Shown here: positions 15,526-22,695 of the stretch, piece by piece
Layout of the letters: the number at the start of each line of letters is the position of its first letter
Position numbering within the stretch: the stretch's first letter is position 1
Made by a program: the position numbers and the translations under genes
Notes under the pieces: generated by a model
The model's database searches: none
Told to the model about the DNA's origin: nothing
Seen by the model: the letters and a program-made list of their open reading frames with translations, nothing else
Source of the DNA: an uncultured Chloroflexota bacterium
GTDB taxonomy: Bacteria; Chloroflexota; Anaerolineae; Anaerolineales; Villigracilaceae
DNA length: 36,572 bases
Assembly (NCBI GenBank): GCA_903914955.1
Contig: CAIWRB010000020.1
Location: 1-36,572 of the forward strand
Reading direction: 5' to 3'

Positions 15526-17517
15526 TCATGCAGTGATAAGATTTCTCAGCAGCAAGCCGTCTATCTGCGCCATGATTTGTGCGTCGCTAAAACCTGTGCC
15601 GCTGATCGCGCCTGCGGGGCAAGCCGCGACGCAAGTTCCGCAGCCCTGACATAGCGCGGGGTTGATATCAGAAATCTTGTCATCTTCAATGTATGCGATG
15701 GCGTTGAACGGACATAACCCATTGCAAATTCGACAGCCCGAACATGTTTCTTTATTGATGCTAGCTTTGATTGGTTCAAGCATAACTTCTTTTTGAAGGA
15801 TCTTATCCAGTACACGCGCCGCCGCCGCCGCGCCCTGCGCCACACTCGACGGAATATCTTTTGGCCCCTGTGCGCAGCCTACGATAAAAATACCTTCGGT
15901 CATGGTGGCAACAGGATCAAGTTTGGGATGTCGTTCTGTGAACCATCCATCCATGGAACAGGAAATGCCGAACATCTTTCCCACTTCCTTCGAGTCGGCG
16001 CGCGGCTGTAGTCCGCTCGAGAGGATCACCATATCAACAGGGATTCGTCTCTGTTTGCCAGCCAGCGTATCTTCCACTTGAATGATAAGTTTGCCTTTTT
16101 CGCTTTCCTTGCGCGCCGCGTTCGTGACCTCGGCCACTTTGCCGCGCACGAAGAGCGTTCCTTCTTCGAGCACACGTTGATAGAATTCGTCATAGGCCTT
16201 GTATGCGGTGCGCATGTCAATATAAAAATTGTAGACTGTTGCACCTGTGCGTTCATGGACGAGATGGGCAAATTTCAATCCCTGCATACAACATATCACC
16301 GAGCAATAATTATTGAAATTCTTGTCACGCGAACCTACGCAATGGATAATGCCCACGCTCTTTGGGGTCGTCTTTCCATCACGCAAAACGATGTTGCCTG
16401 AAGTAGGCCCAGCTGCGTTGCTTAATCTTTCAAACTCGATGCTGGTAAAAACATTCGGTAATCGTCCGTAACCGTAGCTGCTCACTCGCCGCGCGTCGAA
16501 CAGGTCATAGCCTGTGGCGAGGATGATATTGCCAACATCAATGTTGATTAGTTGATCCTGTTGTGTAAAGTCGATCGCATTCGTCGGGCAGAATTTTTCG
16601 CAAGCCTTGCATGTGCCTTTGATGAAGTATGTACAATTTTCCTTGTCCATTACGGGGAAGTTTGGCACGGCTTGCGCGAACGGCGTGTAGACCGCCTTGC
16701 GATATCCAAGCCCTGCTTCATAAACATCATCAATTACTTTTTTCGGGCACTTCTCCTGACAAATTCCACAGCCTGTACAAAGTTCTTCGTTGACAAAGCG
16801 CGCCTTCTTGTTAATCGTCACATGGAAGTTGCCTACGTAGCCTGCAACATTTGTCACTTCACTCCAGGTTAGCAATGTGATGTTCGGATGCGTGCCCACT
16901 TCCACCATGCGCGGCGTGAGGATGCAGGCCGAACAATCCAGCGTCGGGAAAGTTTTATCGAACTGCGACATGTGCCCGCCGATGGATGGTTCACGCTCCA
17001 CCAGATAGACATGGAATCCCGCGTTCGCAATTTCCAACGCCGATTGGATTCCCGCAATGCCGCCGCCCACCACCAATGTATTCGGATTGATCGGGACTTT
17101 GATCTCTTCCAGCGCGGCGTTCTCGATCACTCTTGAGACTGCGCCTGATACCACCGCTTTTGATTTTGCCGTGCCGATAGTTTTATCTGAATGTACCCAC
17201 GAAACCTGCTCGCGGATCGAAGCCAATTCCACCAGATACGGATTCAATCCCGCATTCTTCGCCGCCGTGCGGAATGTCTTTTCATGCAAATGCGGAGAAC
17301 ATGCCGCGACCACCACGCGAGTTAGCCCTAACTCTTTTATATCTTTTTCAATTAACTCCTGCCCGAGGCTGGAGCACATAAATTTATATTCGCGTGCGAT
17401 GACCACGCCCTGGTGTTTGAGTTTTTCCGCCGCCCAGTTTGCGACATCCACCACATCCACCGTGCCTGCGATATTTGTGCCGCAGTGACAGACATAGACT
17501 CCGATTCGCTCTGTCAT
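15526..17517 (-). CDS. hdrA: HdrA-like flavin-based electron-bifurcating subunit, 663 aa
   Basis: HdrA holds FAD and several [4Fe-4S] clusters and is the bifurcation site between ferredoxin and the HdrBC branch. The sequence shows an N-terminal VCHCGTNIAG domain, an FAD-binding GGGIAG (151-156) followed by EREPSIGGHMSQFDKTFPTLDC, two inserted ferredoxin-like motifs (C247/C250/C253/C257 and C295/C303/C306/C310), a YCSVICC segment, and two C-terminal ferredoxin motifs (CSGCRICNGLCP and CQGCGTCVAACP). ATG at 17517 overlaps the hdrB stop as ATGA and has GGAGG eight bases upstream, so the longer start at 17553 is rejected. No in-frame TGA is seen, so no selenocysteine. Confidence 0.95.
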   Translation of the reverse strand: MTERIGVYVCHCGTNIAGTVDVVDVANWAAEKLKHQGVVIAREYKFMCSSLGQELIEKDIKELGLTRVVVAACSPHLHEKTFRTAAKNAGLNPYLVELASIREQVSWVHSDKTIGTAKSKAVVSGAVSRVIENAALEEIKVPINPNTLVVGGGIAGIQSALEIANAGFHVYLVEREPSIGGHMSQFDKTFPTLDCSACILTPRMVEVGTHPNITLLTWSEVTNVAGYVGNFHVTINKKARFVNEELCTGCGICQEKCPKKVIDDVYEAGLGYRKAVYTPFAQAVPNFPVMDKENCTYFIKGTCKACEKFCPTNAIDFTQQDQLINIDVGNIILATGYDLFDARRVSSYGYGRLPNVFTSIEFERLSNAAGPTSGNIVLRDGKTTPKSVGIIHCVGSRDKNFNNYCSVICCMQGLKFAHLVHERTGATVYNFYIDMRTAYKAYDEFYQRVLEEGTLFVRGKVAEVTNAARKESEKGKLIIQVEDTLAGKQRRIPVDMVILSSGLQPRADSKEVGKMFGISCSMDGWFTERHPKLDPVATMTEGIFIVGCAQGPKDIPSSVAQGAAAAARVLDKILQKEVMLEPIKASINKETCSGCRICNGLCPFNAIAYIEDDKISDINPALCQGCGTCVAACPAGAISGTGFSDAQIMAQIDGLLLRNLITA

Positions 17518-18509
17518 TTCACCGCCTCCTTCCGCGCTTCGTGTTTCGTCCAACGGCGCGGCATGGGCAACCCTTCATCCTTCTTGCGCGGCGCGGCTGG
17601 CTCTTGTGTGACAGGTACTTCAATGCCGAGATTTGCCAGCGCGTTGCGCGAGCTGACGAGTTCCAAGCCAATGCCCAGCTTGCCAGGCTCCTTGCCAAAG
17701 GCGAGTCCCATCAATTGTGTGAAGAACAATACCGGCATGTGGTAGTTTGTGCCGAAGAAATGGTTGGTTTCGTTTTGATACGCGTCAATGTTCATCTGAC
17801 ACATCGGGCAGACTGTGACCATCATGTGCGCGCCTCGCTCGGATGCGTCAGAGATGAGTCTGCGGATTAACTCGAAAGCAGTTTCAGGTCCGATCTGAGT
17901 CATGTGTCCGCCGCAGCATTCTGTCGTGAGCGGATAATCGATCACGTCTGCACCTAATGCGCGCAGTAGGTCGTCTAATTCTGTGGGATGCTCATGGTCA
18001 GACCAGCGGTGTTGATAATCAGGCCGCGGCAACATACAGCCCATGTATGGCACGACCTTGAGTCCGCTCAAAGGGCGTACGACTTTACTTCGGATGGCTT
18101 CCAGTCCCACGTCATAGACAAGAATGTCGATCAGGTGACGCACATCTAGCGTGCCCGCTTTATATTCCAATCCACCAGCGGCAAGAGCTTCATTTACTTT
18201 TGCACCTAATGTTGGGCGCTCCTGCATGTAGTAATCCGCTTTGGCAAGGTTGAGATAACAAGCCGAGCACGGCGCGACGACGGTACGCGTGCCATTCATT
18301 TGCTTTGTGGCGAGGGCGAGATTACGCGCGATCAACGAATAGGCGGGGATTAGATTGATGCCAAGATATTCGGTCGCGCCGCAACAGTTCCAGTCGTCAA
18401 TTTCTTCGAAGTGCAGATCGAGTGGTTCCATGATCGCATCGAGCGAATCTTTGTAAGCCTTTGCGCTGGAATCCATTGAACAACCTGGGTATAAAAGATA
18501 TTTGTTCAT
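17514..18509 (-). CDS. hdrB: HdrB-like heterodisulfide-reductase subunit with two CCG motifs, 331 aa
   Basis: In methanogens HdrB carries two noncubane [4Fe-4S] clusters that reduce the heterodisulfide. Both CCG motifs are complete: C10, C42-C43, C81/C84 and C158, C198-C199, C234/C237. The disulfide or other acceptor in this organism is unknown, because CoM-S-S-CoB is not expected in bacteria. A C-terminal tail of about 40 residues, rich in Pro, Lys and Arg, extends past the usual domain. It overlaps hdrC and hdrA by four bases on each side. Confidence 0.94.
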   Translation of the reverse strand: MNKYLLYPGCSMDSSAKAYKDSLDAIMEPLDLHFEEIDDWNCCGATEYLGINLIPAYSLIARNLALATKQMNGTRTVVAPCSACYLNLAKADYYMQERPTLGAKVNEALAAGGLEYKAGTLDVRHLIDILVYDVGLEAIRSKVVRPLSGLKVVPYMGCMLPRPDYQHRWSDHEHPTELDDLLRALGADVIDYPLTTECCGGHMTQIGPETAFELIRRLISDASERGAHMMVTVCPMCQMNIDAYQNETNHFFGTNYHMPVLFFTQLMGLAFGKEPGKLGIGLELVSSRNALANLGIEVPVTQEPAAPRKKDEGLPMPRRWTKHEARKEAVK

Positions 18510-19102
18510 GAGGTCAACTCCAGTTGTTTGGCGCGGTCCAATATTTTTGTCAGTTGATCGATGTGTTTGATACTTTTTGGTATGATGGCCATGCGCCCCT
18601 TTGTGATCATGCCAAATCCCATCGGCACCATGCCTGGCAGGCGTAATGGGAAATGTCTAAGATAATGCCGTGTTGCCAGCCCAAGTTCATAACCGCGGCC
18701 AAAGGTCTCGACCATGCCAACAAAGGTCTGCGAGAAATGAGGCGCTGTTGAGTCGGTATATAATTTTGCGTGGATCGCCATGCCCTTAAGTGTGTACATT
18801 ACATCCGCGATATGCACCTCTTGAGGACAGCGCACAACGCAGTGATAGCACGAAACGCACAACCACGGGGTGTTACTGCGCAGAACTTCCTCGCGTATGC
18901 CTGCCCGTAACATGGCGAACAACATGCGTGGCGTGTGATCCATATCCTCGGCAACAGGGCATGAGCCTCCACAAGTTCCGCATTGGATGCACATCTCCAA
19001 ATGCGAAACGCCCGCCGTCTTCATGCTGACTTCGTGTAAAAGGGAAAGGTCTTCTTCGCGGTTCATTCCCGCGCGGACTCTTTCATCTGTCATCTGGGGC
19101 AT
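18506..19102 (-). CDS. hdrC: HdrC-like iron-sulfur subunit, 198 aa
   Basis: HdrC relays electrons from HdrA to HdrB through two [4Fe-4S] clusters. Both ferredoxin motifs are present: C38/C41/C44/C48 (CIQCGTCGGSCP) and C82/C85/C88/C92 (CVSCYHCVVRCP). No heme or membrane segment is present, so it is the soluble HdrC type. ATG at 19102 has GGAGG five bases upstream and is favoured over a start at 19147. It is the first gene of a seven-gene operon. A CRP/FNR-type dyad lies about 130 bases upstream. Confidence 0.93.
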   Translation of the reverse strand: MPQMTDERVRAGMNREEDLSLLHEVSMKTAGVSHLEMCIQCGTCGGSCPVAEDMDHTPRMLFAMLRAGIREEVLRSNTPWLCVSCYHCVVRCPQEVHIADVMYTLKGMAIHAKLYTDSTAPHFSQTFVGMVETFGRGYELGLATRHYLRHFPLRLPGMVPMGFGMITKGRMAIIPKSIKHIDQLTKILDRAKQLELTS

Positions 19103-19201
19103 AGTGCCTCCGTGCTTTTGCAACTCTACCTGCCGCGTAAAGGACACGACAGACCTAAATCAGTTGCTGCTCGGTACGATAGGAATCGCCCATTTGCAGT
19201 T

Positions 19202-19207
19202 AATATA
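19202..19207 (-). promoter_or_regulatory. Candidate -10 box for the hdr-mvh operon
   Basis: The minus strand reads TATATT here. A start point seven bases on (near 19195) would place the GTGA-N6-TCAC dyad at about -41.5, the classical class II activator position. A second candidate -10, TATAAT (19229-19224), abuts the dyad and would instead suggest repression. Neither is proven. Confidence 0.35.
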
Positions 19208-19229
19208 AGATACCCCACTTATTATTATA

Positions 19230-19243
19230 GTGACTAATTTCAC
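19230..19243. promoter_or_regulatory. CRP/FNR-type operator GTGA-N6-TCAC upstream of hdrC
   Basis: The sequence GTGA-CTAATT-TCAC is flanked by A on both sides and matches the CRP/FNR core. It shares half-sites and spacing with 9657-9670 before the AOR gene. It is the only such site seen in the 297-base gap between hdrC and the next gene. Confidence 0.55.
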
Positions 19244-19317
19244 AATAAAAAGTGACGAAAATAACCTAACCTGCCTGACAAATTCTATTTTCGCAAAAGA
19301 AGCGGTCAGTGCTGAAT

Positions 19318-19375
19318 CAAAAAACATCCCGCAGGTTATATTGGCCTTTATGCGTCTGCCAACAACCTGCGGGAT
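19318..19375 (-). terminator. Intrinsic terminator after the zinc-ribbon membrane protein gene
   Basis: A 12-base perfect stem (19326-19337 with 19364-19375) encloses a second small stem (ttggc/gccaa). On the minus strand it is followed by a TGTTTTTT tract. It separates the pan group from the hdr-mvh operon. Confidence 0.8.
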
Positions 19376-19399
19376 ATCTCGAACTATTCACGATTTTTG

Positions 19400-20302
19400 T
19401 TATTCTTCCTGATGCCTAATTCTTGCTCCGCACACACGGCAGAAGCGGTCATTGGATTTTGCGCGTGTACCACATTGAGGACAATATGATTCTTCGTCGC
19501 CCTCTTCATTTTCCTGCGGGGTGTGGTGAGCCCTGCGGCGTGTTTTTTTAGTGGAGCTGCGGCCTGCCAGCCAGTAATAGATAAGCCCGCCCACGATCAT
19601 CACGATCCCGATGCCCCCGATAATATAAGGCAGTGAATTATTCAATGAGACACGGCCCGGGGTATTCTCATCTACAGGTGCGGCAGGTTGAACTCCCTGC
19701 GGAGGCGAGACCAACGTGTCGGTTGTTTTTGTATACTTTAGATCCAATTTGAATTGTTCGCCGCTTTTCAATTTGACAGCTCCGCTCTCGTAATAGGTAA
19801 GCCCGCTTTCTACAACTGCCGGCCCAAGTTTGGGAGTCGTGGAAAGCGCAGAAGTATCTAATGGTTCAAGCACACGGATACCAAATGCGTCTACCGCATA
19901 ATCGCCATTCCATAAATAGGAAAAAGTGCGCTCATGTACTTTTATCGTGATCGGCAGATAATACTCAAAACGTGCTTTGGGATTATTCAAGTTTACTGTG
20001 AATGCCTGTAAGCTGTCCTTCTTCGTTGGCCCTTCATAAACGGCATTGACCAGACTTCCGTCGGCAGAATAAGTTGCTACAGCCACCAGATTGGCATCCT
20101 GTGGAATATGGAAAGTCATCTTGACCGGGAAGAGCGTGGTGGCAGGCAGCTCAAAATCTGCGAGTACCAACATGCTGGGCTGGTCATATTCAGGCCATAA
20201 CTGAATGTTCATGCCAGTCAAGGTTACGTTGCTTTGCGCCGACGTCAGGGAAGGGAATATCAATAACATCCCCATTGTTAAAATTAAGAACCACTTGCGC
20301 AT
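19400..20302 (-). CDS. Secreted/membrane protein with C-terminal zinc ribbon, 300 aa
   Basis: No named family is recognised. A signal peptide (RKW then a hydrophobic run to LTSAQS, residues 1-23) precedes a beta-rich extracytoplasmic domain of about 190 residues. One transmembrane helix follows (about 224-246, IIGGIGIVMIVGGLIYYWLAG). A basic stretch (KKTRRRAHH) comes after it, and then a CPQCG...CRVCG zinc ribbon that would lie in the cytoplasm. ATG at 20302 has GGAGGT six bases upstream, so the longer start at 20344 is rejected. It lies 89 bases after panE on the same strand and is followed by a terminator. It may link an external ligand to a cytoplasmic event; this is inference. Confidence 0.75.
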   Translation of the reverse strand: MRKWFLILTMGMLLIFPSLTSAQSNVTLTGMNIQLWPEYDQPSMLVLADFELPATTLFPVKMTFHIPQDANLVAVATYSADGSLVNAVYEGPTKKDSLQAFTVNLNNPKARFEYYLPITIKVHERTFSYLWNGDYAVDAFGIRVLEPLDTSALSTTPKLGPAVVESGLTYYESGAVKLKSGEQFKLDLKYTKTTDTLVSPPQGVQPAAPVDENTPGRVSLNNSLPYIIGGIGIVMIVGGLIYYWLAGRSSTKKTRRRAHHTPQENEEGDEESYCPQCGTRAKSNDRFCRVCGARIRHQEE

Positions 20303-20391
20303 CGAAATACCTCCGAACATAAAAAGTTTCCTGTATCTTACCATGCCCGGAAAGTAGCGGATATCCCCTGACTGCAGCAGAACATCACGCT

Positions 20392-21309
20392 TTATGCATG
20401 GCCTGCTGTAGCGCGTACCAATTGCCAGCAGGCGCGATTGTAAGGCGTGGAAATTCCATGGAACTCAGCCCGCCTTGTTACCGCGCCGCAGATGGCGTCA
20501 ATTTCAGTGGGAGCGCCGCGGCGCACATCCTGGAACATCGAGGAATGATTCGTGGCGGTCTGGCGCGCCACATCTTCCGCCGCGCGGACGGGATTGCTGA
20601 ATGGCAAATTTACATTTTCAGCCATTGCAACTTCCGCTGTTTCACGCGCCAGCGACGCCATTACTTTGCGTGCGTTTGGATGTGACAGCAATTCACCGTT
20701 TGAGATCCTCAGCAAAGCAGTCAGCGGATTGATCGCGGAGTTGATGACCAGTTTGCCCCAGATGAGCGAATTGGCATCGTTCACGATGTGCAAATTAAAA
20801 TTAGAGGATCGCAGAACCGCTTCAAGCGGACCGAGCACCTGATTTCCCGCCTGTTCAATGGAGATTACCCCATCCCCGCCTGCTCGCACCAGGCCCGGGC
20901 CAAGCAGAGTCGCGCCAGTGGTGGTAATGCCGATTGCAACCCGGGCAGCCCCCAGGTCATGCGAGAGTATTTCACGGTTGCCGAGTCCATTTTGGAGAGT
21001 CAGCGCGAGTCCATCATCCGCAAGAGATTCCTTCAGCTGATTTGCCGCGCGTTCTGTCTGCCAAGACTTGACCAGCACCAGCGAAAATTTCACGCCGCTC
21101 ACTTCATGAGGATCATCTGTCGCGTGGACTTTGTATGCGCGTTCATTTCCATTTGCATCTACAATGCGTGCGCCATTTTTTTGTAAGGCATGCAATCCAT
21201 GTTTCCAAGTTCCAAGCATGGACACGGAATGACCCGCTTCGCTCAATCGCGCCGCGAACAAAGTTGCGAGTGCGCCAGTGCCAACTAGTAAGATGGAATT
21301 TTGATTCAT
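20392..21309 (-). CDS. panE: 2-dehydropantoate 2-reductase (ketopantoate reductase), 305 aa
   Basis: It reduces ketopantoate to pantoate with NADPH, the second step of pantothenate synthesis. The N-terminal Rossmann motif is LLVGTGALATLFAARL. Family residues are visible in VLVKSWQT, TLQNGLGN, the GITTTGA segment, and WGKLVINSAINPLTALL with the catalytic Lys and Asn. The C-terminal helical domain is complete with SSMFQDVRRGAPTEIDAICGAV. Its ATG overlaps the panB stop as ATGA, and the two genes encode consecutive steps. Identification is secure at family level. Confidence 0.93.
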   Translation of the reverse strand: MNQNSILLVGTGALATLFAARLSEAGHSVSMLGTWKHGLHALQKNGARIVDANGNERAYKVHATDDPHEVSGVKFSLVLVKSWQTERAANQLKESLADDGLALTLQNGLGNREILSHDLGAARVAIGITTTGATLLGPGLVRAGGDGVISIEQAGNQVLGPLEAVLRSSNFNLHIVNDANSLIWGKLVINSAINPLTALLRISNGELLSHPNARKVMASLARETAEVAMAENVNLPFSNPVRAAEDVARQTATNHSSMFQDVRRGAPTEIDAICGAVTRRAEFHGISTPYNRACWQLVRATAGHA

Positions 21310-22223
21310 AAGTCTTCCTCACGCTTCAACGCTTCAACGTTCAAACGTTCAAACTCTTCCCACTCTTCAGCGCTCATCTCAACGGTATGTTCAACAGCGG
21401 GGAAGCGTTTCGTTTCCACGTCGTCGAGATATTCAGTGAAAGCTTTGCTCATCTGTGTATGGAAATTCGCATACTGCTTGACGAATTTCGGCGTGAATCG
21501 TTCAAAGAGACCGAGCAGATCGTGTGTGACCAGCACCTGTCCGTCACAGCCCGCGCCCGCGCCAATGCCAATAGTAGGAATGGAAATTTGTTTGGAAATA
21601 TATTCGGCCAGCTGCGCTGGGACAGATTCAAGCACGATGCTGAATGCGCCAGCATCCTCAAGAATGTGCGCGTCTTCAAGCAGACGTTTTGCCGCAGAAG
21701 CAGTTTTACCCTGCGCGCGGAATCCTCCAAGTTGATGGACAGATTGCGGTGTGAGTCCCAGGTGACCCATGACGGGAATGCCCGTGCCTACGATCGCCCG
21801 GACTACATCTGCGCGTTCACGTCCGCCTTCGAGTTTGACGGCGTCCATGCCAGCTTGTTGCAGGAAGCGCCCCGCATTGCGGACAGCTTCTTCAGTTGAA
21901 ACTTGATATGACATGAATGGCATGTCGCCCACCAGCAGCGCGGACTTCGCTCCGCGTGAAACTGCGCGCGCGTGATGAAGCATTTCTTCCATGGTGACGG
22001 GCAGTGTGTTTTCGTAACCAAGAACAACCATCCCGAGAGAATCGCCGACGAGGATGGAATCAATACCCGCCTTGTCTATCGCCATTGCGGTGGGATAGTC
22101 ATAGGCTGTGAGCATGGTGATCGGTTCGCCGCGTTCATTCTTCTGACGGAACGTAAGCGTAGTCACCTTCTTGCGTTGTGACGTGCTGGGGGAAATTGTT
22201 GTGGTTGACGTGGTACCCTCCAA
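21306..22223 (-). CDS. panB: 3-methyl-2-oxobutanoate hydroxymethyltransferase, about 305 aa
   Basis: PanB makes ketopantoate from 2-oxoisovalerate and methylene-tetrahydrofolate. The barrel motifs are MLTAYDYPTA, VGDSLGMVVLGYENTLPVT, VGDMPFMSY, KLEGG, GHLGLTPQSVHQLGG and TIGIGAG...VTHDLLGLF. The C-terminus runs past the usual end with an extra acidic stretch; its last residues are encoded by an octamer repeat. The start is unclear: the frame opens at TTG 22223, no ATG lies before the conserved region, and GTG 22166 is an alternative. A strong GGAGG sits inside the reading frame just after the TTG. CATAAT at 22245-22240 could be the -10. The gene overlaps panE by four bases. Confidence 0.92.
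   Translation of the reverse strand: MEGTTSTTTISPSTSQRKKVTTLTFRQKNERGEPITMLTAYDYPTAMAIDKAGIDSILVGDSLGMVVLGYENTLPVTMEEMLHHARAVSRGAKSALLVGDMPFMSYQVSTEEAVRNAGRFLQQAGMDAVKLEGGRERADVVRAIVGTGIPVMGHLGLTPQSVHQLGGFRAQGKTASAAKRLLEDAHILEDAGAFSIVLESVPAQLAEYISKQISIPTIGIGAGAGCDGQVLVTHDLLGLFERFTPKFVKQYANFHTQMSKAFTEYLDDVETKRFPAVEHTVEMSAEEWEEFERLNVEALKREEDL
21323..21354 (-). repeat. Octamer tandem repeat encoding the PanB C-terminal tail
   Basis: Two copies of gcttcaac are followed by two copies of gttcaaac on the plus strand. The repeat lies in frame and encodes most of FERLNVEALK. It shares the 14-mer ttcaacgttcaaac with the linker tract of the two-domain dehydrogenase gene (10905-10918). Confidence 0.7.
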
Positions 22224-22297
22224 TATAGGTAGAGTCCGGATTATGTATTGATCTAGTTTGAAAGATTACTTCGTCACGTTCACAGGGATACGTGCGG

Positions 22298-22315
22298 TGT
22301 GGATATTATTCCACA
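22298..22315. promoter_or_regulatory. Dyad TGTGGA-N6-TCCACA upstream of panB
   Basis: A perfect six-base inverted repeat with six-base spacer lies in the 253-base gap between panB and the YtxH-like gene. It resembles a CRP-type geometry with altered half-sites. The target and regulator are unknown. Confidence 0.4.
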
Positions 22316-22439
22316 AAACGATGGTTTTGGCTATTGTAATTCTAATTGTTTGACTATGATGAGATGGCGTTTCTTACGAGATATAATAGCCTTTCGAAGG
22401 CTGGATAATAAGCAGTATAATATTTTTATTCAACATCAC

Positions 22440-22457
22440 ATGTCATCAAAATGACAT
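22440..22457. promoter_or_regulatory. Dyad ATGTCAT-N4-ATGACAT just upstream of the YtxH-like gene
   Basis: A perfect seven-base inverted repeat sits 20 bases before the start codon. A tataat at 22417-22422 stands just upstream, so the dyad would cover the start of transcription, a typical repressor position. Confidence 0.4.
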
Positions 22458-22476
22458 ATAAAACGGAGAAATTGAT

Positions 22477-22695
22477 ATGCGTAGAATGTTAGGTTTTCTA
22501 ATCGGAATTTTTGTCGGCGCTTTGGTGGGGTCAACAGTGGCATTGCTCATGGCGCCTGAGTCAGGCGAGAAACTTCGCAGCGAGTTGCGCGATCGTGGCC
22601 AGGGCTTTATGCACGATGTTCAGCACGCGGCAGATTCGCGCAAGATCGAATTGCGCGGGCGGTTGGATTCTTTGCGGGCGCCGAGGGATTTTTAA
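22477..22695 (+). CDS. YtxH-domain small membrane protein, 72 aa
   Basis: One N-terminal hydrophobic helix (residues about 4-26, glycine-rich FLIGIFVGALVGSTVALLMAP) is followed by the APESGEKLRSEL motif typical of YtxH-like proteins and a charged amphipathic tail. These proteins are stress-linked in Bacillus but of unknown function. GGAG nine bases upstream supports the start. Its TAA overlaps the stop of the convergent glycosyltransferase gene within a ttaa palindrome. Confidence 0.8.
   Translation: MRRMLGFLIGIFVGALVGSTVALLMAPESGEKLRSELRDRGQGFMHDVQHAADSRKIELRGRLDSLRAPRDF

Noticed and set aside
15526-17517. Selenocysteine in HdrA
   Set aside because: Some HdrA proteins carry Sec, but no in-frame TGA interrupts this gene and the YCSVICC segment has ordinary cysteines.
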